Below are positions 33,235 to 42,825 of a DNA stretch of 64,000 bases, in pieces. A program made the translations under genes and the position numbers. Below the pieces are notes generated by a model, which saw nothing but the letters and a program-made list of their open reading frames with translations, had not been told where the DNA came from and ran no database searches. Positions within the stretch are counted from its first letter, which is position 1. Each line of letters starts with the position of its first letter. Origin of the DNA: Thermodesulfobium narugense DSM 14796 (GTDB lineage Bacteria > Thermodesulfobiota > Thermodesulfobiia > Thermodesulfobiales > Thermodesulfobiaceae); contig NC_015499.1 of assembly GCF_000212395.1 (NCBI RefSeq), forward strand, positions 1,437,421-1,501,420, read 5' to 3'.

Positions 33235-35339
33235 TCTGTCCCACCTCCAACGGTTAATCTCATATCAATCGCTACCGCTCCCTCTTCAAACACCCTCAAT
33301 GGATTGATGTCCAATTCTACAATTTCCGGGAAATCGGTAACCAGATTTGATACTCTTAGTATAGCATCAACAATCGCATTTTGATCAACGCCCTTTTCAC
33401 CTCTTGCGCCCGAAAGCAGTTTAAAGGACTTAATTTCCCTAATCATATTCATTGCGTCACTCTCAGAAACAGGAACTATTCTAAAGGAAACGTCTTTTAG
33501 GACTTCTACATAGATACCCCCAAGACCGAACATAATCATATGTCCAAATTGAGGATCTTTAACAGAACCTATTATTACATCTTTGCCAGGAGGGAGCATT
33601 TGTTGAACTGATACACCCCATATTTCAGCATCGGGGAAATATCTTCTAACAGATATCATAATATCATCAAAGGCTCTAATTACTTCATCTTTATTTCTAA
33701 GACCTACCTTTACTCCGCCTACGTCAGTCTTATGCAAAATGTCAGGAGATGCTATTTTCATAACTACAGGAAAACCTAATTCCTCGGCAAAGTCACTTGC
33801 TTCAAGACTAGTAGTTGCAAGAAGCGTTTTTGGGAGAGTAAAACCATATCCCTCAAATACCTCTCTTACTTCCCAGTCACCCAAACTTGGTCTTCTGCTT
33901 CTATCTTCTGATCTCAAAGACTTTTCAGCCAGTTCAAACTTCGTATCAAACTTCCTATATACAGGCTCAGGTTTATTCAACCAGATTCTTCTGTCGTGCA
34001 TAGATTTGAAAACAAATCCTGCCCTTTCTGGAAACGAGTAATTTGGCACGCTATTTTCCATTAAGTATTTTGTTGCAGCTGATATTGTTTTTCCACCCAT
34101 AAATATTGAAAAAATTGGTTTTTTAGGGTCTTTAGCCTTAACAATACTTTCAGCAGTTTCATTTACCTGAGTATAAACCTGAGGAGTGAGTATTACCATA
34201 GCCCCATCAACATTCTCATCTCTCAAAACTTTGCTAAGAGCAAATTCATATCTATCGGCAAGGGCATCACCAAGCACATCTACAGGATTATAAACTGCAG
34301 CAGCAGAAGGAAGGTTTTTCCTCAATTCTTCTACTGTATCGTTCGAGAGAGTTGCAAGTCTCAATCCAAAATTCTCAATAGCATCAGATGCCATAATACC
34401 AGGCCCACCAGCATTAGTAATAATAGCAATATTATTTCCGTTTAAAAGTGGTTGATATGCAAAACCAATAGCAAGGTCAAACAGATCTTCTACCGTAGAT
34501 GCCCTTATAACACCGCACTGCTTAAAAGCAGAAGTATAAGCCTGATCAGAACCAGCAAGAGAACCAGTATGGCTTGTTGCAGCCTTTGCTCCAGCAGCTG
34601 TAGTACCTGATTTTAGAACTATTATAGGTTTTACTTTAGACGTTTTATATGCTATATCCATAAAGGCTCTTCCATTATCGATGCTTTCTAAGTACATTAA
34701 TATTACATCTGTATCATTATCATCCTTTAGAACTTCCAAAAGATCTATTTCATTCACATCAGCCTTGTTCCCAATACTAATAAATTTTGAAAACCCAATA
34801 TCGTTAGCAGCAGCCCAGTCCATAATTGCAGTAGCAAAAGCACCAGACTGTGATATGAAACCAATATTGCCTTTCTTTGGCATAAATGAAGCAAATGAAG
34901 CGTTAATGCTATTATGCGTATCAATTAAGCCTAAAACATTTGGACCAACAAGCCTGATGTTATTTGATTTAACTATTTCTTTTAATTCTCTTTCTAGCTT
35001 TGCACCTTCTAAACCTGTCTCTTTAAATCCAGCTGTAATAACTATGGCCCCTTTTACACCTTTTTGAGCACACTCTCTCATAACAGGATTAACAAATTTT
35101 GAAGGAATAACAAACACAACAAGATCTAAATCATCTGGGATATCTAAAACGCTTTTATAACACTTGTAACCCAAAATATAATCAGCCTTAGGGTTAATTG
35201 GATAAATATTTCCTTTATATCCACCATCAATTACGTTTTTTAATACCGCATAGCCTAATTTTTTTTCTTCGCTTGATGCACCAATTATTGCAATAGATCT
35301 TGGCTTAAAAAACATATCCAATCTGTCCATTTTATACAC
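33231..35339 (-). CDS. ADP-forming acetate-CoA ligase, fused alpha and beta subunits
   Basis: Converts acetyl-CoA, ADP and phosphate to acetate, CoA and ATP, conserving energy at substrate level. The alpha part has a CoA-binding Rossmann domain (RSIAIIGASSEEKKLGYAV) and ligase-CoA domains with the phospho-His in KAATSHTGSLAGSDQAY (His at about 257); the beta part is an ATP-grasp domain (about residues 480-700; PVVMKIASPDILHKTDVGGV). 702 residues, as for fused Acd enzymes. Three starts are in frame; the GTG at 35339 is 4 bases after GGAGG and the ATG at 35330 is 13 bases after it, so either is possible. It sits between the glcE-like and Pta-like genes in one operon. Confidence 0.9.
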   Translation of the reverse strand: MYKMDRLDMFFKPRSIAIIGASSEEKKLGYAVLKNVIDGGYKGNIYPINPKADYILGYKCYKSVLDIPDDLDLVVFVIPSKFVNPVMRECAQKGVKGAIVITAGFKETGLEGAKLERELKEIVKSNNIRLVGPNVLGLIDTHNSINASFASFMPKKGNIGFISQSGAFATAIMDWAAANDIGFSKFISIGNKADVNEIDLLEVLKDDNDTDVILMYLESIDNGRAFMDIAYKTSKVKPIIVLKSGTTAAGAKAATSHTGSLAGSDQAYTSAFKQCGVIRASTVEDLFDLAIGFAYQPLLNGNNIAIITNAGGPGIMASDAIENFGLRLATLSNDTVEELRKNLPSAAAVYNPVDVLGDALADRYEFALSKVLRDENVDGAMVILTPQVYTQVNETAESIVKAKDPKKPIFSIFMGGKTISAATKYLMENSVPNYSFPERAGFVFKSMHDRRIWLNKPEPVYRKFDTKFELAEKSLRSEDRSRRPSLGDWEVREVFEGYGFTLPKTLLATTSLEASDFAEELGFPVVMKIASPDILHKTDVGGVKVGLRNKDEVIRAFDDIMISVRRYFPDAEIWGVSVQQMLPPGKDVIIGSVKDPQFGHMIMFGLGGIYVEVLKDVSFRIVPVSESDAMNMIREIKSFKLLSGARGEKGVDQNAIVDAILRVSNLVTDFPEIVELDINPLRVFEEGAVAIDMRLTVGGGTE

Positions 35340-35389
35340 ATCGCCTCCATAAATTTTTAGTACCAACGAATATATTTATAAAACCCCAA

Positions 35390-36631
35390 CTAGAAAACGT
35401 ACCTATCAGGAGAAAGAATAAAATTAGGATCTACTGACTTTTTCAAAGAGTTCATTAGTTCCACATAAACTTTGCCTGATTTTTCAAGAAACAATTTTCT
35501 CTTTGGTTGTATTCCTAGCTGTCTTTCTGCAATTAATGAGCCTTTTTGATCCAAAACTATCTTATAGATTTCATCATTTGCTAATGGAATTCGTTCCCTA
35601 AAAACAAGCATTCCCCCATCCTGAGCGTGAAGCAAAAAATCATAATTTTTTCCTTCCAAATATTTCAAAAAACTTGGGCAAGATTTAATTGGAAGCGTAA
35701 CGTCATCAGCAAAAAGTTTGTCATTTAATGACCTACTTCCCATGCTTAGTCTGTTTTCATACATAAAAGTAAAATCTTTTCCTTCAAATATTTGTGCCTC
35801 ACTTGACTTGCCAAATTTTAAAATCTCTTGCTTTAGTCTTTCTACCTCCAATTCTCTTCCCTCTATTAAAATAAACGCTGAGTATTTTGAATCAACTTTA
35901 AGAATATAATTCGCAATTTTGTTGCTCATAAAATCAAGCGCACTAGCAAATACCTTCAAAGAATCAAATTCTCTTTTAAAACTGAAAAATTCATCAACTG
36001 ATTCGAAAGGCAAAATTATTATTGATCTTTTCTCAGGTAACGGGAGAAGTTTGTACATTAACTTAGTAAATATCCCTAAGGTACCCTCGCTACCAATCCA
36101 AGCTATTTTTGCGTCATATCCGGAAACGTTTTTAACAGTTTTCCCCCCAAGCGTAACGATACCGTGAACAGGATTGACAACTTCAATTTGCATCGTGTTA
36201 AGCCTTGTATCTGAATATTTTGCAAATCTCATGCCCTGATAATTTTCTCCTGCTGCCCCACCAGCAGTTCCATTATAAGAAGAAAAAGAATCAATTGGAA
36301 AATAAAAACCAGATCCTTCAACCTCAGAATAAATATCTTTTAGCTTGGTTCCAGGTTCCACAGTAAGTACTAAGTCATGAGTATCCATTTCAATAATTTT
36401 ATTCATTTTGGAGAAATCAATAACTAATGAGTCCTTTACAGCCTTACTACCACCAGACAAACTACTCATTGAACCTCTCGGAATAACTTTTATCTTCTCC
36501 TTATTTGCCCAAAGAAGAGCTTCAAGCACATCCTTGTTATTTTCAGGATAAATTACAGAGTAAGGCGTTTCATCGTTGAAAGGCATATTTTTATCAAACA
36601 AATTTTTTTCTATCTTTTCAGTCTCTACCAA
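35390..36631 (-). CDS. FAD-binding oxidase subunit, GlcE-like
   Basis: A 413-residue flavoprotein of the FAD_binding_4 type. The N-terminal PCMH-type domain shows VIPRGSMSSLSGGSKAV, LVLTVEPGTKLKDI, GTAGGAAGENYQGMRFAKYSD and WIGSEGTLGIFTKL (about residue 185), the usual FAD-contacting segments. It is shorter than GlcD-type enzymes and lacks their extended C-terminal domain, matching glycolate oxidase subunit GlcE. The start is a TTG with GGAG nine bases upstream. It follows the glcF-like gene by 48 bases. With GlcD- and GlcF-like partners it probably forms a membrane-associated 2-hydroxy-acid dehydrogenase that feeds electrons to the quinone pool. Confidence 0.85.
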   Translation of the reverse strand: MVETEKIEKNLFDKNMPFNDETPYSVIYPENNKDVLEALLWANKEKIKVIPRGSMSSLSGGSKAVKDSLVIDFSKMNKIIEMDTHDLVLTVEPGTKLKDIYSEVEGSGFYFPIDSFSSYNGTAGGAAGENYQGMRFAKYSDTRLNTMQIEVVNPVHGIVTLGGKTVKNVSGYDAKIAWIGSEGTLGIFTKLMYKLLPLPEKRSIIILPFESVDEFFSFKREFDSLKVFASALDFMSNKIANYILKVDSKYSAFILIEGRELEVERLKQEILKFGKSSEAQIFEGKDFTFMYENRLSMGSRSLNDKLFADDVTLPIKSCPSFLKYLEGKNYDFLLHAQDGGMLVFRERIPLANDEIYKIVLDQKGSLIAERQLGIQPKRKLFLEKSGKVYVELMNSLKKSVDPNFILSPDRYVF

Positions 36632-36679
36632 GTATTTTCACTCCTTTCTCTAATAAAGCTGGTCAAAACACATCAAAGT

Positions 36680-37987
36680 TCATTGCCCTTTGCCTTTTTT
36701 GATCTCGTCCCACAAAAGACAAACTGTATGTTTTGTATCAATATTTAATCTTTCTTGTTTAAGAGCACCTGAAATTTGTGCCCTACAGCCAGGACATCCA
36801 AGAGCCACAACCTTTGCCCCAGTATTTTTTATAGTTTCTCTCTTTCTGTTGGCTACGCTGGTAGAAATATCTTGATAATAGACTGTAAATCCTCCTCCTT
36901 CACCACAACACTTTGTGGAGTTTTCCATTTCTACAAATTCATAAGAAGGCATTATGTTCAAAAGTTCTCTAGGTTGATTAAATACTCCCTGAAGTCTGTT
37001 CAAATGGCAGGCATCGTGATAAGTTACCTTTTCCTTTTCCTTTATATTCTTTGGCATCATCTTTTTCAAATCGTCAAGATGTTTCTCAGCCAAAAATTCA
37101 GATATATCATAGACCTTTGCACCAAGAGTGTTTATATTATCTTCTTTTGTCATCTCAGGATAAACATCTTTCAAACCAGACCCTCCTGTAGCACAAGAAA
37201 TTATGATTGCATCTAATTTGTATTTTTTAAAAGCACTTGAATTTTGCACTATCTTTTGTTTCAGAGTTTCAAAATCCCCTGCGCCATAGTGAGGAAAACC
37301 ACAACATCCCTGATCTTTTGGGATTATTACTCTATAACCCAAAGAAAGAAGAACGTTTACTGAAGCCTCAGCAACATCCTGGAATACACTGTTTTGGGCA
37401 CAACCCACAAAATATCCAACATCTCCTATGACTTTACTCTTCGGCTCAAGTATCTCAGGGAATCTGTCCATAAAAGATCTCGAAGGAATGTCTGGCAAAT
37501 CCACAAAAGAGAGTCTTTCAACGCTCTTCCCTAACATTTTCGGTATTGACAAAGACCTTGCAAGACTAAAAAGTTTTAACCTATTTGCAAGAGAGAGAAC
37601 ACCAGTTAAAGAAGAAAGCTTCCCTTCACCCAAAAGCTTTCTGTATATTATAGATTTAATCCAAGGCATATCATATCTCTTTACCATCTCAGCACGTGCA
37701 GCAGCAAAGACCTTATCGGGAGAAAGTCCTACTGGACAGGCTTGAGCACATGCGTGACAAAGCAAGCACTTGTTAAAAATCATTTCAATTTTATGATTGG
37801 GTTCGAGTTTGCCGTGCAACAAAGCTTCTGAGAGGGCAAGCTTGCCTCTTGCGCAACCTGTCTCAAGAGAATCTTCATAATAGACAGGGCATGTACTCTG
37901 ACACATTCCACATTTCATACACCTAATTATTTGTTCTTCATAATATCCTTCTATTAGAGGCAAAGAATTAACATTAGATGTAGTCAA
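36680..37987 (-). CDS. Iron-sulfur subunit of 2-hydroxy-acid oxidase, GlcF-like
   Basis: A 435-residue electron-transfer subunit. Two 4Fe-4S motifs lie near the N-terminus: CMKCGMCQSTCP and CLLCHACAQACP. Two Cys-rich CCG domains follow, with GCCGFPHYG and STKCCGEGGGF near the C-terminus, as in GlcF, LldE and HdrB-type proteins. An upstream ATG at 38011 would put the ribosome binding site inside the gene; the TTG at 37987 is six bases after AAGGAGG and is preferred. It overlaps the glcD-like gene by 14 bases. Confidence 0.9.
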   Translation of the reverse strand: MTTSNVNSLPLIEGYYEEQIIRCMKCGMCQSTCPVYYEDSLETGCARGKLALSEALLHGKLEPNHKIEMIFNKCLLCHACAQACPVGLSPDKVFAAARAEMVKRYDMPWIKSIIYRKLLGEGKLSSLTGVLSLANRLKLFSLARSLSIPKMLGKSVERLSFVDLPDIPSRSFMDRFPEILEPKSKVIGDVGYFVGCAQNSVFQDVAEASVNVLLSLGYRVIIPKDQGCCGFPHYGAGDFETLKQKIVQNSSAFKKYKLDAIIISCATGGSGLKDVYPEMTKEDNINTLGAKVYDISEFLAEKHLDDLKKMMPKNIKEKEKVTYHDACHLNRLQGVFNQPRELLNIMPSYEFVEMENSTKCCGEGGGFTVYYQDISTSVANRKRETIKNTGAKVVALGCPGCRAQISGALKQERLNIDTKHTVCLLWDEIKKGKGQ

Positions 37988-39380
37988 GGTGAACCTCCTT
38001 AGTACATACAATCTTGTTTGGGTTTAATTTGTTATCCGGATCAAGCGCTTTCTTTATATCTCTAAAAAAGCTAAGCCCCTCTTTTTTAAATTCCTTTTCC
38101 ATAAAAGGCGCTTTCACTATGCCTATTCCATGTTCACCTGTCAAGGTCCCTCCTAGTTCTATACAATAATTAAATATTTCTTTAATAGCCATATCAACTT
38201 TTTTCATCTCTTCTTTATTTCTTCTATCAACCAGAATTGTCGGGTGAAGATTTCCATCCCCAGCATGGCCAAAACTTCCTATCATCAAATTATACCTGTC
38301 CTGAACATCGTGAATTTTTTCAAGCATCTGAGGAACCTTACTTCTTGGAACAGTAGCATCCTCTAATATAGTAGTAGGCTTAAGCCTCGCAAGGACTGGC
38401 AAGGCAGCCCTTCTTGCTTCCATAAGTTCCATTCTTTCAGTATCATTTTTAGCAACAGAAATCGACCTTGCGCCTACGTCCATACATACTTTTTCTAGAA
38501 TTTTTGCTGAGGTTTCTACATCTTCTGGTTCTCCATCAACCTCTATAAGTAAAAGTGCCTCAATATCTCTCGGAAGGCCAATTTTTTTAAAGTCTTCTAC
38601 TGCATTAATAGTTATCTTGTCTAAAAATTCCATTGTAGATGGAATAATCTTATTTTCTATAATCTTTGCTACTGCAGTTCCAGCTTTAACTACGCTGTCG
38701 TATAATACCAAGAGAGTTTTTTTTGTTTTTGCAGGATAAATAAGCTTTACAGCAATCTTAGTTATTATCCCAAGCGTCCCCTCCGAACCAACGAATAAAT
38801 GAGTTAAGTCAAATCCAGGAGAGCTTCTTAACGAGGAAAAATTTCCTGTTGTTATAATATCTCCATTAGGAAGAACTACCTCCAAACCTATAATATAATC
38901 CTTTGTAGTACCATATTTTAGTGCCCTAAGACCTCCTGCACCTTCAGAAACACATCCTCCAATAGTAGCAACTGCAAGACTTCCAGGATCAGGAGGATAA
39001 AAGAGTCCTTTTTTTGCGACTTCAGAGTCAAGAGTAGCAGCTATCACGCCCGGCTCAACTATAGCTATTCTATTTTCAATATCTATATCTATAATTCTGT
39101 TCAATCTGTTTAATTCTATAACTATACCGCCATCAGCTGGAATTGAACCACCGCTAAGATTTGTCCCTGAACCTCTTGGATAAACGTTTATATTGTTCTT
39201 TCTAGCAAATTTTATTATCTTTGCAATATCTTCAGCACTATGTACAATTACAACCAGATCAGGAACTCTATGCAATTGAGTAGCATCATATGAGTAAAGC
39301 ATAAGTTCACTTGGATCTGTCAAAACGTTTGAACTTCCAACAATATCTATTAGTTCGTTTATTTTAATTTTGTCCAGCAA
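37974..39380 (-). CDS. FAD-linked 2-hydroxy-acid dehydrogenase, GlcD/D-lactate dehydrogenase type
   Basis: Catalytic flavoprotein of 468 residues. FAD_binding_4 motifs: NINVYPRGSGTNLSGGSIPADGG, ENRIAIVEPGVIAATLD, GSLAVATIGGCVSEGAGGLRALKYG and FVGSEGTLGIITKI. The C-terminal FAD-oxidase domain ends with the conserved GSFGHAGDGNLHPTI and GGTLTGEHGIGIVKAPF, supplying His ligands. The annotated start is the TTG at 39380, seven bases after AGGAGG; a longer ATG form would contain the binding site. First gene of the five-gene operon down to 32173. Substrate may be D-lactate or glycolate; D-lactate fits a sulfate reducer. Confidence 0.9.
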   Translation of the reverse strand: MLDKIKINELIDIVGSSNVLTDPSELMLYSYDATQLHRVPDLVVIVHSAEDIAKIIKFARKNNINVYPRGSGTNLSGGSIPADGGIVIELNRLNRIIDIDIENRIAIVEPGVIAATLDSEVAKKGLFYPPDPGSLAVATIGGCVSEGAGGLRALKYGTTKDYIIGLEVVLPNGDIITTGNFSSLRSSPGFDLTHLFVGSEGTLGIITKIAVKLIYPAKTKKTLLVLYDSVVKAGTAVAKIIENKIIPSTMEFLDKITINAVEDFKKIGLPRDIEALLLIEVDGEPEDVETSAKILEKVCMDVGARSISVAKNDTERMELMEARRAALPVLARLKPTTILEDATVPRSKVPQMLEKIHDVQDRYNLMIGSFGHAGDGNLHPTILVDRRNKEEMKKVDMAIKEIFNYCIELGGTLTGEHGIGIVKAPFMEKEFKKEGLSFFRDIKKALDPDNKLNPNKIVCTKEVHLDYI

Positions 39381-39401
39381 AATATCACCTCCTAATAGCA
39401 T

Positions 39402-39589
39402 TTTACAACTATTTTTTAAATAAATTGTATGTTGTTAAATTCAGACAATTCGCAACATTATATGTGGTATTTCATAGTGAAATATACCAGAAGGTTAAAA
39501 TCTTTGCTGAATTTTATGTTTTTATTTAAAATAAATCTTTAACGATAAGAGGTCTGAATATAACCTAAAGTCTTGAATCTGTAAGCAGT
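39402..39589. other. Non-coding gap upstream of the glcD-like operon
   Basis: AT-rich gap of 188 bases. On the minus strand it holds CATATAAT at about 39457-39464, a possible -10 for the operon, and an imperfect hairpin GGTATTTCA-tag-TGAAATATACC (39473-39496 region). I see no ORF with a start signal and no strong terminator after ubiE. Confidence 0.4.
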
Positions 39590-40279
39590 TTATTGCTTTA
39601 CTGCAATATAAATAGTACTAACCCCCGCACATACATGTGCAATATAAACCTTTTTAAAGCCTACACTTTTTAGTAAAAGGGCAATCTTTTCGGGTGACAA
39701 AAAAGCTCTAAGAGATTGCCCAAGATACTCATATTCTTCTCTACAACCTATCTTACCCCCAAAAAAGGGCAAAATTTTATCTAAATAAAGCCAAAACAAA
39801 TTCTTAAAAACCTTTGGCTCAGAAAGTTCAAGAAAGCCAAAAACTCCTGGTTTCTTTGTAATCCTGTATATCTCTTTAAAAGATTTCTCTACATCTTCCA
39901 GATTTCTAACAGTATAAGAAGAAACAACAGCACCAAAAGATTCATTTTCAAAAGGCATGTCTTCAGCAAAAGATTTTACAATTTCTACATCTTTAATTTT
40001 TTTTCTCTCTAACCTATATCTTAATTTTTCAATCATGTTATCGTTTATATCAAGAGCTACAACTTTAACATCTGGAAATTTTTTTTTGATCAAAAAAACC
40101 AGATCGCCTGTTCCGCTTCCTATATCAAGAACGTCTGAGCCTTTATAAAATTTAAAAGTTTCCTTTACAAGCAAGTTTTTCCAATCTCTGTGCATGCCAA
40201 AGGTCATGAAATCATTCATATAATCATAAACATTTGATATTTTAGAAAACGTTTCCAAAACTAATTCTTTTTTTGGCAC
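39590..40279 (-). CDS. menG: Demethylmenaquinone methyltransferase (UbiE/MenG family)
   Basis: SAM-dependent C-methyltransferase of quinone synthesis, 229 residues. The N-terminal YDYMNDFMTFGMHRDWKN is the UbiE/Coq5 signature, followed by the SAM-binding VLDIGSGTGDLVFLI (about residues 50-64), the second signature YTVRNLEDVEKSFKEIYRI and the C-terminal YEYLGQSLRAF region. A GTG start lies one base after the fabF stop, with GAGG just upstream, so it is the last gene of the fatty-acid operon. In an anaerobe the quinone is most likely menaquinone, so menG is preferred over ubiE. Confidence 0.88.
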   Translation of the reverse strand: MPKKELVLETFSKISNVYDYMNDFMTFGMHRDWKNLLVKETFKFYKGSDVLDIGSGTGDLVFLIKKKFPDVKVVALDINDNMIEKLRYRLERKKIKDVEIVKSFAEDMPFENESFGAVVSSYTVRNLEDVEKSFKEIYRITKKPGVFGFLELSEPKVFKNLFWLYLDKILPFFGGKIGCREEYEYLGQSLRAFLSPEKIALLLKSVGFKKVYIAHVCAGVSTIYIAVKQ

Positions 40280-40280
40280 T

Positions 40281-41525
40281 TTAGCCTCTAAACTTTTTAA
40301 TTATCAAGCAGGCATTATGTCCGCCAAATCCAAAGGAATTAGATATAGCATATTCACACCTTTTCATTTCCTGCCCCTTATTTGGCACAAGATTCAACCC
40401 TTCAGCCTCATCACAAGGATCGTCAAGATTGATGGTAGGTGGCGCAAAATTTTCCCTCAAAGACATAATAGTAGCAATTAGTTCTACAGCACCAGCTGCA
40501 CCGAGCAAATGTCCTATCATCGACTTATTTGAAGTAATAAAAATATTTTTTGCGTGTTCCTTAAAAACTCTCTTTATAGCTTTCAACTCACCTTCATCGC
40601 CTGCAGGAGTGCTTGTTGCATGCGCATTCACCAAATCTATTTCTTCATATGATATAGCTGCATCCTTCAAGGCCCTATTTATACACGTATATGCGCCATC
40701 ACCTGAAGGATCCGGGGCTGCCATATGATATGCATCGCAAGATGCGCCGTAACCCACAAGTTCGGCATAAATCTTAGCACCTCTTTTTAAAGCATGTTCC
40801 AACTCCTCTAAAACTATTATGCCAGATCCCTCTCCCATTACAAAGCCATCTCTTGACTTATCAAATGGCCTGCTTGCAAGTTCTGGCGTATCGTTTCTAC
40901 AGGTAGACAATGCCCTCATCACACAAAAACCATTTATTGCAAGTGGTGTAACAGCAGCCTCTGCTCCCCCACAAAGCATTACATCTGCATCTCCGTAAAC
41001 TATACTTCTAAATGCCTCTCCAATAGCGTGATTACTTGAAGCACAGGCAGAAACAGGTGCAAAGTTGGGACCTTTTAGTCCAAACTTAATAGCTACGTAG
41101 CCGGAAGCCATATTTACAATCATCATAGGAACCATAAATGGCGATCCTTTCATTGGCCCTTTTTCATAAAGTACCACAGCTTGTTCTTCCATAATATCTA
41201 TTCCGCCAACGCCTGAACCAATACATACGCCTATATTGGTTCTATCTGCTACATCTAAAAGACCTGAATCTTCCATTGCTTCTTGAGCAGCAGCAACAGC
41301 AAATTGAACAAACTTAGAAGTACGTCTTACATCCTTTTTATCAAAATATCTTTCAGGAGCAAAGTTTTTTACCCTACCAGCAATCATAGATGGAAATACT
41401 TGCTTAAAATCGTCAATTCTTATTATGCCACTTTTTCCATTTTTAAGCATATTCCAAAATGTATCTACATCATTGCCAAGCGGGGTAACACAGCCCATTC
41501 CTGTAATAACTACACGTTTTTTCAT
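40281..41525 (-). CDS. fabF: Beta-ketoacyl-ACP synthase II
   Basis: Condensing enzyme of fatty-acid elongation, 414 residues. The N-terminus RVVITGMGCVTPLGNDV, the nucleophile in APVSACASSNHAIGEA (Cys at about 165) and the two catalytic His motifs NAHATSTPAGDEGE and NKSMIGHLLGAAGAVE are complete, and the C-terminal NSFGFGGHN is present. It overlaps the FabK-type gene by 4 bases. Its position in the operon and length support FabF rather than FabB. Confidence 0.95.
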   Translation of the reverse strand: MKKRVVITGMGCVTPLGNDVDTFWNMLKNGKSGIIRIDDFKQVFPSMIAGRVKNFAPERYFDKKDVRRTSKFVQFAVAAAQEAMEDSGLLDVADRTNIGVCIGSGVGGIDIMEEQAVVLYEKGPMKGSPFMVPMMIVNMASGYVAIKFGLKGPNFAPVSACASSNHAIGEAFRSIVYGDADVMLCGGAEAAVTPLAINGFCVMRALSTCRNDTPELASRPFDKSRDGFVMGEGSGIIVLEELEHALKRGAKIYAELVGYGASCDAYHMAAPDPSGDGAYTCINRALKDAAISYEEIDLVNAHATSTPAGDEGELKAIKRVFKEHAKNIFITSNKSMIGHLLGAAGAVELIATIMSLRENFAPPTINLDDPCDEAEGLNLVPNKGQEMKRCEYAISNSFGFGGHNACLIIKKFRG

Positions 41526-42487
41526 GACAGCTCCTCCTCGGCTTCACGTACAAAATTTTCTATAATTGTCTTCACGGGAAGAATATCATTATACCTGAAA
41601 ACGTTTGAACCGCTGAAGAAAAGTCCATTTTCATAATCACCAAGCCTTGCCGATTCTAGAGCTAATCTAATACAAAACGATCGAGTACACTTTTTAATAC
41701 AACCCTCACATACTTTCGGCTTAGGGGGATTGCCTTCAATAATCTTTTTTGATAACGGAGTAAGAATGGCCCTTCCGGGAAAGCCCACCGAACTCATTAT
41801 CTTAACTACATCTTCAGCTTTTGCTTCTAATAGTACTTTTTTAAAGACAGGGCTAACATCACATTCTTCTGAAAGAACAAACCTTGTGGCTACCTGAACT
41901 CCACTGGCACCCATCTTCAAAGCCCTGGCCATTTCTTTGCCAGAATAAATTCCACCAGCTACTATAAGCGGAATAGAAATAACTTCCAAAATTTCAGGCA
42001 TAATGTCCCAGGTAGATCTGTCAGTCCCCAAATGACCTCCTGCTTCTGTACCTTCAAGTATTATCGCACTTGCTCCCAACTTCTCGGCAAGTTTGGCCAA
42101 TTTAGCAGAAGAAACAATGGGTAAAATCGGTGTTTCAGATTCTTTAGCCCATTTATAGATATCTCTCGAAAACCCGGCACCAGTAGCAATAAAATCAATT
42201 CCCTCTGCAATAGCTGTTTTAACTACTCTCTCAAATTCGCTATAAGCAAACATTACGTTTATGCCAATAGCTCCATTACCTTCAGAAATCTCTCTTGCTA
42301 ATCTGATTTGATTTATAAGTTCTTCGTCACCCATACCTGTTGCCGCAATAATGCCACCTGCACCTTCCCTTGCTACAGCTCCTGCAAGGGGCGCAGTCGA
42401 TACCCTAATAGCCATTCCCCCCTGCAAAATCGGCAGGGGGATCGTTATTTTCCCAAACTTAAGTGGTTTAAGGATGCTGCTCTTCAA
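41522..42487 (-). CDS. fabK: FMN-dependent enoyl-ACP reductase II (FabK) / nitronate monooxygenase family
   Basis: A 321-residue TIM-barrel flavoprotein. Family segments: LPILQGGMAIRVSTAPLAGAVA, INVMFAYSEFE, EGTEAGGHLG (about residues 145-154) and PLIVAGGIYSGKEMARALKMGASGVQVATRFVLSEEC. The sequence alone fits both FabK and nitronate monooxygenases; lying between acpP and fabF, with no other enoyl reductase visible, it is best called FabK. A Cys cluster CEGCIKKCTRSFC near residue 260 occurs in part of the wider family. TTG start with GGAG ten bases upstream. Confidence 0.78.
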   Translation of the reverse strand: MKSSILKPLKFGKITIPLPILQGGMAIRVSTAPLAGAVAREGAGGIIAATGMGDEELINQIRLAREISEGNGAIGINVMFAYSEFERVVKTAIAEGIDFIATGAGFSRDIYKWAKESETPILPIVSSAKLAKLAEKLGASAIILEGTEAGGHLGTDRSTWDIMPEILEVISIPLIVAGGIYSGKEMARALKMGASGVQVATRFVLSEECDVSPVFKKVLLEAKAEDVVKIMSSVGFPGRAILTPLSKKIIEGNPPKPKVCEGCIKKCTRSFCIRLALESARLGDYENGLFFSGSNVFRYNDILPVKTIIENFVREAEEELS

Positions 42488-42558
42488 ATTTCGCTAACTC
42501 CTAAAAAAATTTATAATAACCAAACAAATTTTTAAATTTATTTAAAAAACACGAATTC

Positions 42559-42804
42559 CTATTCTCCTACTTTCTCGTATAGGAATTTTACAGCATCTCC
42601 AACAGTTTTAATTTTCTCAACCTCTTTATCTGGAATTTCAACTCCAAATTCCTCCTCGAAAGCCATAACCATCTCAACTGTGTCTAACGAGTCAGCTCCC
42701 AAATCGTCAACAAAGGAAGAATTCATCTCTATTGTTCCCTCTTCTATTCCAAGCTGATTTGAAATAATCTTTTTAACTCTATCAAATATTTCGTTTTCAC
42801 TCAT
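42559..42804 (-). CDS. acpP: Acyl carrier protein
   Basis: An acidic 81-residue four-helix carrier. The phosphopantetheine Ser lies in [21 protein letters not shown] (Ser at about 39). The ATG at 42804 is preceded by GGAGGTGAATTTA with proper spacing; a start three codons earlier would overlap that site. It lies between fabG and the FabK-type gene, with a 71-base AT-rich gap after it. Confidence 0.96.
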   Translation of the reverse strand: MSENEIFDRVKKIISNQLGIEEGTIEMNSSFVDDLGADSLDTVEMVMAFEEEFGVEIPDKEVEKIKTVGDAVKFLYEKVGE

Positions 42805-42825
42805 TAAATTCACCTCCTTTCAAAT

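Noticed and set aside
34681-35067. A 128-codon plus-strand frame opposite the acetyl-CoA synthetase gene
   Set aside because: Shadow of a certain gene with no start signal.
41690-41720. Cys cluster CEGCIKKCTRSFC in the FabK-type protein as a new metal site
   Set aside because: Similar C-terminal Cys patterns are found, to my knowledge, in other members of the nitronate monooxygenase/FabK family, so it is not clearly novel.
42559-42813. Longer acpP start three codons upstream
   Set aside because: It would place the GGAGGTGA site within the start region; the ATG at 42804 has correct spacing.
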